Source: Actinomycetota bacterium
GTDB lineage: Bacteria > Actinomycetota > Acidimicrobiia > Acidimicrobiales > Acidimicrobiaceae
NCBI GenBank assembly: GCA_004366215.1
Contig: ML178750.1
Span: 1 to 8,509 of the forward strand
Direction of reading: 5' to 3'
Length of the DNA: 8,509 bases
The translations under genes were made by a program, and so were the position numbers. Below, piece after piece: positions 1 through 5,738 of the stretch. Each line of letters starts with the position of its first letter. Positions within the stretch are counted from its first letter, which is position 1. The notes beneath the pieces were generated by a model that worked only from the letters and a program-made list of their open reading frames with translations, was not told the origin of the DNA and searched no databases.

Positions 1-2
1 AC

Positions 3-788
3 GAGCGCACGATCGACTACGTGCGACGACTCATCGCCGAGCATGCGCTCGGCCCAGGCGACCGACTGCCGAGCGAGCGGGAGCTCGCCCAGGCGGCCGG
101 CGTGAGCATGGTGACGGTGCGCCGGGCGCTCCATGAGATGGCGGTTGCGGGGGAGGTCGTGCGGGTTCAGGGGCGCGGCACCTTCGTGCGTGAGCGCATC
201 CAGTCTGACTCCACGATCGTCGGCAGTCTGCGCGCGACGCTCGCGAGCCACGGGATCAGGCTCGACACGCAGCTCCTCGCCCTCAGCGTCCAGCCTGCCA
301 CTGAGCTCGAGGCAGCGGCCCTTGAGGTCACACCTGGCACGGACCTGTGGGTGCTGCACCGTCGGCGGCTCATCGACGGAACCCCAGCGATCCGAGAGAT
401 CGCTCGCATCCCAACCGTACGCGCTCCCGACCTCGATGTGCGCTTCGACCCCACTCGCGACTCCCTCTACGAGGTGCTCCAGTCGGTCTACGGGCTCGGC
501 GAGGGGTACGAGCACCAGACGCTCATCGCGAGGCCAGCCTCCGACCACGAACGTCGTGACCTCGAACGCGGTCCTGGGGCGTGGGTCGTCGCGCACCCGG
601 GCGTCTCGCGAACGAGCCGAGGGCTCGCCTTCGACGCCTTCGAAATGGCCTTCGCCCCCGAGCTGTTCGCCTTTCAGCTCTATTCTCAGCCCCGCGCTGA
701 CTTCCTCGAGGGCGAGCTCAGCGTCGACGGGCGACGAGCCCCTCGTCGAGCACGACGACGAGTCCCGGGTGATCGAGCAGGTGCGTGA
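3..788 (+). CDS. GntR-family transcriptional regulator with UTRA domain (5' partial)
   Basis: DNA-binding regulator, HutC/UTRA type. The N-terminus is a winged helix-turn-helix with the GntR signature: GPGDRLPSERELAQ, then GVSMVTVRRALHEM as recognition region, then the wing VVRVQGRGTFV, ending near base 200. The rest, about bases 215-720, fits a UTRA effector-binding domain (SLRATLASHG at its start, DLWVLHRRRLIDGTPA in the middle, FDAFEMAFAPELFAFQLY near the end). In this family UTRA domains often bind phosphosugars or related metabolites. The frame is open to the left edge and the codons before the GTG at 21 (ERTIDY) look like the usual first helix, so the true start is probably outside the window and GTG 21 is a fallback. 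The gene converges on the nagB-like gene and overlaps its 3' end by 71 bp; the last ~20 residues are Arg-rich and not family-like. It is the natural candidate regulator of the neighbouring catabolic genes (inference from context). Family call firm; effector unknown. Confidence 0.9.
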   Translation, partial: ERTIDYVRRLIAEHALGPGDRLPSERELAQAAGVSMVTVRRALHEMAVAGEVVRVQGRGTFVRERIQSDSTIVGSLRATLASHGIRLDTQLLALSVQPATELEAAALEVTPGTDLWVLHRRRLIDGTPAIREIARIPTVRAPDLDVRFDPTRDSLYEVLQSVYGLGEGYEHQTLIARPASDHERRDLERGPGAWVVAHPGVSRTSRGLAFDAFEMAFAPELFAFQLYSQPRADFLEGELSVDGRRAPRRARRRVPGDRAGA

Positions 789-1434
789 CGGGAACGTCGT
801 CGAGGCGAGCACCGTCGAGGACTAGCTGTGCTACCGCTCGCTTCGTCTCGCCAGCGATGAGGAGCAGGAGCGACTGGGCGCGACGGAGGTCGCCGAGGCC
901 AACCGTCACCGCTCGCGTGGGTCGCATCGCGGGGGGAAGGTCGCAGAAGTTGGCCTCGCGTGTCAGCTCGCTGAGCGTGACGACGTGGGTTCGCTCGTCG
1001 TCATGGGAGCCAGGCTCGTTGAAGGCGACGTGGCCGTTCCCCCCGACGCCGAGCACGGCGACGCGGAGCCCGCCGACCGCGTCGATCGCGTCGTCGTAGC
1101 GCCAGGGCTCAGCGGCGTGGAGCACGGGGTCGAGGGGGTGGAACGCCGCGGCGTCGGCGAGGACGGCGGCGAGGTGGTGACGAAGGTAGTCCTGGAAGCT
1201 CCCCTCTGGGTAGGTCGCGAGGTCGACGTACTCGTCGAGCATGAAGATGTGCCAGCCAGCCAGGAGGCGATGGCCGAGCGCGTACTGCTCGGCGAGCCAC
1301 CGGTAGAGGCCCTGCGGCGTCGAGCCCGTTGGCACCGCGATCGAGGAGGGCGGGCGCGCCTCGCGCAGGATGCGGCTCAGCTCCTCGCCGGCACGCTGGT
1401 CGAAGTGACTGGGGTCTGTCACGATGAGGCGCAC
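718..1434 (-). CDS. NagB-like glucosamine-6-phosphate deaminase/isomerase family protein
   Basis: A 238-residue soluble protein of the glucosamine/galactosamine-6-phosphate isomerase family. The family converts aminosugar phosphates to ketose phosphates with release of ammonia; 6-phosphogluconolactonases are relatives. Visible motifs: phosphate loop PTGSTPQGLY at residues 35-44, LDEYV at 66-70 with the presumed catalytic Asp67, GVGGNGHVAFNEP at 129-141 with His135 and Glu140, LTREAN at 157-162, and GETKRA at 195-200. The LDEY and GHxAFNEP motifs favour a deaminase over a lactonase. The position of E. coli Asp141 is Asn133 here, a change I recall from Bacillus-type NagB. Length matches the shorter NagB class (about 240). 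The GTG start is 3 bp after the kinase stop and preceded by a strong GAGGAGGAG ribosome site, so it is the last gene of a coupled operon. No nagA deacetylase is nearby, so the substrate may not be ordinary GlcN6P. Family call firm, substrate open. Confidence 0.88.
   Translation of the reverse strand: MRLIVTDPSHFDQRAGEELSRILREARPPSSIAVPTGSTPQGLYRWLAEQYALGHRLLAGWHIFMLDEYVDLATYPEGSFQDYLRHHLAAVLADAAAFHPLDPVLHAAEPWRYDDAIDAVGGLRVAVLGVGGNGHVAFNEPGSHDDERTHVVTLSELTREANFCDLPPAMRPTRAVTVGLGDLRRAQSLLLLIAGETKRAVAQLVLDGARLDDVPVTHLLDHPGLVVVLDEGLVARRR
732..748. repeat. 7-bp hairpin at a convergent gene end
   Basis: CGACGAG (732-738), a CCC loop, then CTCGTCG (742-748) form a perfect 7-bp stem. A third copy of the arm, CGACGAG at 756-762, could compete for the same partner. 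The hairpin lies inside the overlap of the regulator and nagB-like 3' ends, where a bidirectional terminator would be expected, but there is no T-run on either side. It may simply reflect the local richness in Asp/Glu/Arg/Val codons, so a terminator role is only a possibility. Confidence 0.35.
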
Positions 1435-1437
1435 TGG

Positions 1438-2856
1438 TCACTCCTCCTCGGAGAGAGCACGGGGACGTCGTGCGGCTTGTGGCATCAGCGAGAGGTAGCG
1501 CTCGAGACGAGCCCGGAGCTGGTGCGCCTCTCGTGTCCCGAGCGAGCACACCGGCGTGAGCTGAGGAGGGGGGAGCTCGACGGCGTTGCCGAGCGCAGTG
1601 TGGGCGAGGGCAGCGACGCCGAGGACGCTCGGCGGGGCCTCGGTCGTCGCGACGTCGAAGCCGAGCGTGGCGAGCGTCTGAGGACGTGCACGTGCACCCG
1701 GGTGGTGCGCCATGCGTACCGCTCGGGTGTGTCCGAGCGTCTCGAGGCAGCGTGTGAGCTCGAAGGCGATCCCCTCACTGAGCGCTCGCGCGAGGTCCGC
1801 TGGGCTCGTCGCGAGGGTGATGCCGAGGATGCTGCCCGCGAGATCCGAGCGCCAGAGGACCCCCTGCTCGCCCCCTGCGAGGTACGGCGCGACGACGAGG
1901 TCGCAGCCGTCGGCGGTGCACACCTGAGAGGCCCACTCCTCGATCGAGGCGATCGAGGAGTGGGTGAGCTCAGCGAGCCAACGAAGACTCGAACCGGTTG
2001 CGAGGAGGTCGAGCTCAACACCGACGCTCGCCGGTCGGGCGAGCGGTGTGTAGAGCAGGTCGAGACGGCGCTCCGCGGACGCCTCGGCGCGAGCGAGGAC
2101 GACGGTTGAGGTACCCTCGATGACCGCGATGGCGTCGTCGTCGCCCATGGTGAGGTAGTGGTGCCCAGCGACGGAGTCGGCAAGACCGACCAAGACAGGC
2201 GTTCCGGAGGCGACCCCTGGGAGGCGGCCTGGCAGGAGCGGCCGTGAGCGGGTCGGACTCACGACCGGTGGGACGAGCTCTTGAGGGACCCCCCACAGGG
2301 CAAGGAGCGTCGCGCTCCACGAGGCGCTCTCGAGGGCGTAGGCGCCGTAGCCGGAGGCGGTCGAGGGCTCAGTTGCGACGTCACCCGTCAGCCACGCGTA
2401 GAGCCAGTCCTTCGCGGACAGGATGTGCGAGGCGCGGCGCCCGAGCGCGAGGTACATGGGGATGATGTAGCGGCCGTCGATCGGCGCGCCGCTGACAGCG
2501 GCGATCTGACGCTGGTCGGCCTCGCTGAGTTCCCGAGCCACCAGGAGGTCAGCTCGACTGTCCTGCCAGGTGCGCGCCGGTGCGATCGGTGCGAGCGACC
2601 CATCGGTCGCGACGAGGGTCGGCATCTGGCCGGTGAGCACGACTGCTCCAGGTGGGCGATCGTCGAGGGGGAGTGTGTCAACGGCGCTCAGCAGCGCGCG
2701 CGTCCACGCGTGAGGTTCCTGCTCGGCGGCGCCGGGCTCTGGGTGCGAGGTGGCGTAGGACGCCTGTGACGCCGCCTCAAGTCGGAGCGCATCGTCGACG
2801 AGCGCGACCTTGATCCCCGAGGTGCCAAGGTCGACCACGAGGACGGTCCGCGTCAC
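1438..2856 (-). CDS. FGGY-family carbohydrate kinase (xylulokinase-like), substrate unknown
   Basis: Predicted ATP-dependent sugar or polyol kinase of 472 residues, a usual length for FGGY enzymes (about 480-500). The N-terminal half starts with the phosphate-binding strand VLVVDLGTSGIKVALVD (residues 5-21), followed by LTGQMP (75-80), TWQDSRAD (96-103) and the KDWLYAWLTG segment (149-158). The second half carries GLADSVAGH (224-232), where Asp227 fits the catalytic base, and EGTSTVVLA (247-255). The usual C-terminal Gly-rich adenine loop (GGGA-x-S-type) is not recognisable: the aligned stretch reads RMAHHPGARARPQ at 381-393, followed by ATLGFDV. The frame stays open upstream to 3219, but those residues are Arg-rich, lack domain features and overlap the aminotransferase in another frame. 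The GTG at 2856, overlapping the aminotransferase stop as GTGA and preceded by GGGAG 7 nt away, puts the DLGTSG motif at the right distance. The substrate cannot be read from sequence. Confidence 0.87.
   Translation of the reverse strand: MTRTVLVVDLGTSGIKVALVDDALRLEAASQASYATSHPEPGAAEQEPHAWTRALLSAVDTLPLDDRPPGAVVLTGQMPTLVATDGSLAPIAPARTWQDSRADLLVARELSEADQRQIAAVSGAPIDGRYIIPMYLALGRRASHILSAKDWLYAWLTGDVATEPSTASGYGAYALESASWSATLLALWGVPQELVPPVVSPTRSRPLLPGRLPGVASGTPVLVGLADSVAGHHYLTMGDDDAIAVIEGTSTVVLARAEASAERRLDLLYTPLARPASVGVELDLLATGSSLRWLAELTHSSIASIEEWASQVCTADGCDLVVAPYLAGGEQGVLWRSDLAGSILGITLATSPADLARALSEGIAFELTRCLETLGHTRAVRMAHHPGARARPQTLATLGFDVATTEAPPSVLGVAALAHTALGNAVELPPPQLTPVCSLGTREAHQLRARLERYLSLMPQAARRPRALSEEE
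1441..1449 (-). promoter_or_regulatory. Ribosome binding site of the nagB-like gene
   Basis: The last three sense codons of the kinase are GAG GAG GAG, followed by TGA, CCA and the GTG start. The purine run is an excellent Shine-Dalgarno with suitable spacing. Kinase termination and nagB-like initiation are therefore probably coupled, and this supports the GTG at 1434 as the start. Confidence 0.75.
1932..1964. repeat. Perfect 15-bp inverted repeat with 3-base loop inside the kinase gene
   Basis: The left arm CCCACTCCTCGATCG (1932-1946) is followed by AGG and by its exact reverse complement (1950-1964). On the coding strand it covers about residues 299-308 of the kinase (HSSIASIEEW), so the open frame is not disturbed. 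As RNA it would form a very stable hairpin on either strand. A 12-bp piece of the right arm (1949-1960) recurs at 1337-1348 in the nagB-like gene, also within an SSIA coding context. No T-run follows, so it does not look like a standard terminator. Its presence is certain from the sequence; a function is not. Confidence 0.93.
2025..2045. repeat. 8-bp inverted repeat inside the kinase gene
   Basis: CGCTCGCC (2025-2032), a 5-base loop, and GGCGAGCG (2038-2045) form a perfect stem. It lies about 60 bases from the stronger hairpin at 1932-1964 and upstream of it in the kinase transcript. Stems of this length are not rare in DNA this GC-rich, so little weight is placed on it alone. Confidence 0.5.
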
Positions 2857-4211
2857 GCAGAAGCTCCCACGCGGGCTCGCACAGCCCGCAAGGCCTCGCG
2901 AGCCGCCTCGATTGTGCGGTCGATGTCGTCGTCGGTGTGAGCGAACGACACGAAGAGGTTCTCGAGGTGGTTGGGGTGGAACAAGACGCCCCGGTCCAGC
3001 ATCTCCTCGAAGAACACGCGAAAGTGTGCTGGACGCGCGTGCTCGATGGCGTCGCGGTAGGAGCGAATGGGGGCGTCGGCGAACCAGATCTGCAGGACAC
3101 CCCCGACGCCGACGACGCTGCCGGCGACGCCGGCGTCGCGGCGCGCCTGCTCGAGACCCTCGCGTAGACGGTGTGCTCGCTGCTCGAGGAGCTCGTAGCG
3201 CGTCGGGTCGGCGAGCCACTCGAGCGACGCGTGTGCAGCAGCCACCGCGATCGAGTTCGCTGAGTAGGTACCCGCGATCGAGACCGTGCCGTCGGCGACG
3301 AGCTCCATGATCTCGCGTCGGCCACCGATCGCGGCGACCGGAAAGCCTCCACCGAGGCCCTTGGCGAGAACCGTCAGGTCGGGCGTGACGCCGTAGCGCT
3401 CTTGTGCGCCGCCGAGCGCGAGACGAAAGCCCGTGATCACCTCGTCGAAGATGAGGACCACCCCGTGACGCTCGGTGAGCGAACGCAGGCCCTCGAGGTA
3501 ACCCGGTTCAGGCAAGATGCAGCCTGTGTTGCACATGACCGGCTCCGTGATGAGCGCAGCGATCTCACCACGGTGGGACTCGAGGACCTCTTCGACGACG
3601 CTGAGGTCGTTCCAGGGTGCGATCACGAGTGTCTCGCGCAGCTCGTCGGGTACCCCGGGGCCCTGGGGAACGGGGAGCGGGTGGCGTGCGTCCCCAGCCT
3701 CGAGGGGGTCAGGGTGCTTAGACCAGTAGATCGTGTCGTTGAAGCCGTGGTAGTGACCCTCGAAGCGGATGACCTTCGGACGACCCGTGTAGGCGCGAGC
3801 GAGCCGGAGGGCGTAGAGGACGGCCTCGGTGCCGGAGTTGACGAGTCGGACCTGCTCGACGCTCGGTACCGCTGCGACGATGGCGTCAGCGAGGTCGGCC
3901 TCGAGCGCCGTGGGGAGCGCGAAGACGGTGCCGACGTTGCAGATGCGCTCGACGACAGCGTCGGTGACCTCGGGAGGCCGGTGGCCAAGCAGCATGGGCC
4001 CAAGACCGAGGAGGTAGTCGACGTACTCGTTGCCGTCGACGTCGACGAGGTGCGCACCGTCACCGTGGTCGGCGAAGATTGGGTGTGGCTCCCAGCCGCT
4101 GAACTGGGCTCGCGCGGTCGAATTCACGCCGGCAGGGATCGAACGAAGCGCCCGCTCGAAGAGCGCTGCGGAGCGCTGGTAGCGCTCGGGGTGGAGAAAC
4201 GCGTAGCTCAC
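2853..4211 (-). CDS. Class III PLP-dependent aminotransferase, glutamate-1-semialdehyde aminomutase-like
   Basis: A 452-residue fold-type I PLP enzyme. Features in order: IPAGVNSTARAQF near residue 25, which resembles the GGVNSPVRAF motif of GSA aminomutases; DVDGNEYVDYLLGLGPMLLGH (residues 57-77); the PLP-phosphate loop NSGTEA (125-130); FEGHYHGFND (150-159); EPVMCNTG (223-230); IFDEVITGFR (254-263) with the cofactor-binding Asp256; LAKGLGGGFPVAA (282-294) with the Schiff-base Lys284; and GTYSAN (314-319). It is longer than typical HemL (about 430), and its context is catabolic with no haem genes. It is therefore more likely a relative acting on another amine, as known for beta-amino acid aminotransferases and aminoglycoside-type aminotransferases of this subfamily. 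It is first in a leftward operon; its TGA overlaps the kinase GTG. The GTG start at 4211 has AAGGAG 6 nt upstream. Fold and cofactor firm, substrate unknown. Confidence 0.88.
   Translation of the reverse strand: MSYAFLHPERYQRSAALFERALRSIPAGVNSTARAQFSGWEPHPIFADHGDGAHLVDVDGNEYVDYLLGLGPMLLGHRPPEVTDAVVERICNVGTVFALPTALEADLADAIVAAVPSVEQVRLVNSGTEAVLYALRLARAYTGRPKVIRFEGHYHGFNDTIYWSKHPDPLEAGDARHPLPVPQGPGVPDELRETLVIAPWNDLSVVEEVLESHRGEIAALITEPVMCNTGCILPEPGYLEGLRSLTERHGVVLIFDEVITGFRLALGGAQERYGVTPDLTVLAKGLGGGFPVAAIGGRREIMELVADGTVSIAGTYSANSIAVAAAHASLEWLADPTRYELLEQRAHRLREGLEQARRDAGVAGSVVGVGGVLQIWFADAPIRSYRDAIEHARPAHFRVFFEEMLDRGVLFHPNHLENLFVSFAHTDDDIDRTIEAAREALRAVRARVGASA
2864..2868 (-). promoter_or_regulatory. 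Ribosome binding site of the kinase gene
   Basis: GGGAG lies 7 nt upstream of the kinase GTG (2856), inside the final codons of the aminotransferase. It supports the short kinase start over the upstream extension of the same open frame. Confidence 0.6.
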
Positions 4212-4217
4212 TGCTTG

Positions 4218-4223
4218 CTCCTT
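4218..4223 (-). promoter_or_regulatory. Ribosome binding site of the aminotransferase gene
   Basis: AAGGAG is followed by a 6-nt spacer and then the GTG at 4211. It is a near-ideal Shine-Dalgarno and fixes the aminotransferase start. The nearby ATG on the same strand (4230) is out of frame. Confidence 0.75.
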
Positions 4224-4240
4224 CGGTCATTAGGAGCTTA

Positions 4241-4259
4241 TACTCGCTAACGACGAGTA
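4241..4259. promoter_or_regulatory. Candidate operator palindrome
   Basis: TACTCG (4241-4246), a 7-base spacer CTAACGA, then CGAGTA (4254-4259) form a perfect 6-7-6 inverted repeat, of a size fitting a dimeric helix-turn-helix repressor. It overlaps the rightward -10 and predicted start, and fills the spacer upstream of the leftward -10, so one bound dimer could control both directions. The GntR/UTRA protein at the left end is the obvious candidate, but the site does not match a GntR consensus I can name (it is not the DasR/NagR type). Assignment is inference. Confidence 0.5.
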
Positions 4260-4269
4260 CCGGATCCCT

Positions 4270-4279
4270 GGGGGGTGGG
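4270..4279 (+). promoter_or_regulatory. Purine-rich ribosome site deciding the permease start
   Basis: GGGGGGTGGG precedes the ATG at 4284 by 4 nt. The alternative GTG at 4275 lies inside this run and would have no Shine-Dalgarno of its own. The ATG is therefore preferred; the two choices differ by only three residues. Confidence 0.5.
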
Positions 4280-4283
4280 CACC

Positions 4284-5738
4284 ATGTCGATAGAGCACGC
4301 GGGTCACAGCACGCGGCGTAGCGCACGACTCGCTCGCGACGCGCTCGGCCTGTGGGATACGGTGGTGCTCGCGATGGCGAGCTCTGGCCCGACGCAGAGC
4401 ATCGCCGCGAGCCTGGCCGCACTCCTCGTCGCCGTGCGCTACGCGGGGTTCCTGGCGCTCGCGATCTCGTTCGTGCCCATGCTCGGGATCGCGGTCGGCT
4501 ACCAGCGCCTCAACGCGTGGCAGCCGAGCGCAGGGGCGACCTACTCGTGGGTAGGTCGCGCGCTCAATCCGCACGCTGGCTTCTTCGCCGGCTGGATCAT
4601 GCTCATGTACTACACCATCGGGACCGTGAGCTTGACGCCGGTGCTCGGGTCGTACCTCCTGTCGCTGTTCTCGAACCACCTCGCGTCGAATACGACCGAC
4701 GTTGCGCTGATCGGCTCGGCCCTCGACCTCATCGTCATGGGCTTTGCGGCCGTCGGCATCAAGGCGTCGGCGCGGTTCCAGTGGACGTGGGCGGTGTTCG
4801 AGTACACCGTGCTCATCGGTTTCTCGGTGGTGACTTTCGTGCTCGTCGCGAGCGGTCGACTTGCCCACGCGGTGCGTCCGAGCTCGTCCTGGTTCACCAT
4901 CGCCGGCGCCGGAGGTTTCCACGCGCTCGTTGGGGGTGTGTTGATCGCGATCTTCTTGTACTCGGGCTGGGACACCGCAGCCTACGTTGGCGAGGAGGTG
5001 CGTGGTGCACGCGCCGGCCAAGCCGCCCTCACGAGCGTCGTCCTCCTCTTCGTCATCTTCTCGATCGCCGTGATCGGACTCCAGGGGATCGCGCCGAACG
5101 CCAGCATGCAGGCGCACGCCGCGAACGTGCTCGCTTTCGTGGGCGCGAAGCTTGGCGGCACTGTCTGGCAGGACGTCATGATCGTCGCTGTGCTCGGTGG
5201 CACCCTCGCGTCCCTCCAAGCGGCGATCGTCTCGGCAGCACGGATCTCCTTCGCGATGGGTCGTGACCGCGTCATCCCGGGGTGGTTTGCGATGGTCAAC
5301 CCGAGGTGGCGCACGCCACTCAACGCGACGATCCTCATGGGGCTCCTCAACCTCGTCTTCCTGTGGGGCTCGACGCTCGTCGGCTCGATCGGCACTGCGC
5401 TCGCCGACATCGTCGCCACCCTCGGGCTCATCGCGGCGCTTTTCTACTTGCTCACCGCGGTGGCTGCTCTGTGGTTCTACCGGCGCACGATCGCTTCGAG
5501 CCCCTCGACGCTGCTGCTCGGCGGGGTACTGCCCGGACTCGGGGCGGCGTTCATGGCCTTCGTGGTCATCTACGAGCTCGCTACCCACGCGCTCAACGGC
5601 GTCGAGATCGCGTTCGGCTTCGGATTTGCCGCCCTTGGCCTCGTACTCTCGGTGATCTCACGCCACGTCGGGCACGCGCCCTACTACGAGAACCCGGCGG
5701 TGACGCCGTCTGAGGACGCCGAGGCCGAGCTGCGCTGA
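4284..5738 (+). CDS. APC-superfamily amino acid/amine permease
   Basis: Predicted inner-membrane transporter of 484 residues with about 12 hydrophobic helices, the first around residues 25-50 and the last ending near 460. The N-terminal cytoplasmic stretch is Arg-rich (HSTRRSARLARDALGLWD). Family-like features are GLWDTVVLAMASSGP (residues 22-36) for the broken first helix, QPSAGATYSWVGRAL (80-94), SGWDTAAYVGEEVRGAR (227-243), and the loop GRDRVIPGWFAMVNPRWRTP (326-345), which matches the RDGxxP-type segment of APC carriers. The C-terminal tail is short, acidic and cytoplasmic. It diverges from the aminotransferase operon, suggesting that it imports the substrate of that pathway, probably an amine or amino acid rather than a neutral sugar; this is inference. 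Its 3' end overlaps crtB by 55 bp on the opposite strand. Family firm, specificity unknown. Confidence 0.9.
   Translation: MSIEHAGHSTRRSARLARDALGLWDTVVLAMASSGPTQSIAASLAALLVAVRYAGFLALAISFVPMLGIAVGYQRLNAWQPSAGATYSWVGRALNPHAGFFAGWIMLMYYTIGTVSLTPVLGSYLLSLFSNHLASNTTDVALIGSALDLIVMGFAAVGIKASARFQWTWAVFEYTVLIGFSVVTFVLVASGRLAHAVRPSSSWFTIAGAGGFHALVGGVLIAIFLYSGWDTAAYVGEEVRGARAGQAALTSVVLLFVIFSIAVIGLQGIAPNASMQAHAANVLAFVGAKLGGTVWQDVMIVAVLGGTLASLQAAIVSAARISFAMGRDRVIPGWFAMVNPRWRTPLNATILMGLLNLVFLWGSTLVGSIGTALADIVATLGLIAALFYLLTAVAALWFYRRTIASSPSTLLLGGVLPGLGAAFMAFVVIYELATHALNGVEIAFGFGFAALGLVLSVISRHVGHAPYYENPAVTPSEDAEAELR

Larger units (their letters stand above)
4212..4283. promoter_or_regulatory. Divergent promoter region between aminotransferase and permease
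   Basis: This 72-bp gap is the only clear intergenic region in the window and is visibly more AT-rich than its flanks. Rightward, TTGCTC (4215-4220), an 18-bp spacer and TATACT (4239-4244) make a plausible sigma-70-type promoter for the permease, leaving a leader of roughly 30 nt. Leftward, TATAAG (complement of 4237-4242) is a good -10 for the aminotransferase operon, with no convincing -35. The two -10 elements overlap, so the directions probably compete or are jointly controlled. Assignment is by consensus only; start sites are not demonstrated. Confidence 0.6.

Noticed and set aside
1432..1440. ACTGGTC near the nagB-like start as a DasR/NagR-type operator
   Set aside because: Only one half-site is present; the palindromic partner (GACCA) does not follow at the right spacing, and the site sits inside a coupled gene junction.
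985..2109. Long rightward open frame opposite the nagB-like and kinase genes
   Set aside because: It mirrors two well-supported genes, is low-complexity Glu/Arg/Val-rich, has no recognisable domain and no ribosome site; antisense open frames are common in DNA this GC-rich.
3124..3139. 16-bp perfect palindrome GCGACGCCGGCGTCGC in the aminotransferase gene
   Set aside because: It encodes an ordinary Arg-Asp-Ala-Gly-Val-Ala stretch and is made only of high-frequency GC-rich codons; without a loop or second copy it is weak evidence of function.
2857..3219. 121-residue N-terminal extension of the kinase frame
   Set aside because: It is Arg/Pro-rich, overlaps the aminotransferase in another frame, and the GTG at 2856 has better context and correct motif spacing.
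3402..4250. Rightward open frame opposite the aminotransferase
   Set aside because: Antisense shadow of a gene with complete PLP motifs; composition is Asp/Glu/Val/Arg-rich and no family resemblance was seen.
4230..5588. 452-codon leftward open frame opposite the permease
   Set aside because: It encodes a His/Arg/Glu/Asp-rich low-complexity product, which is what antisense reading of membrane-helix codons gives.
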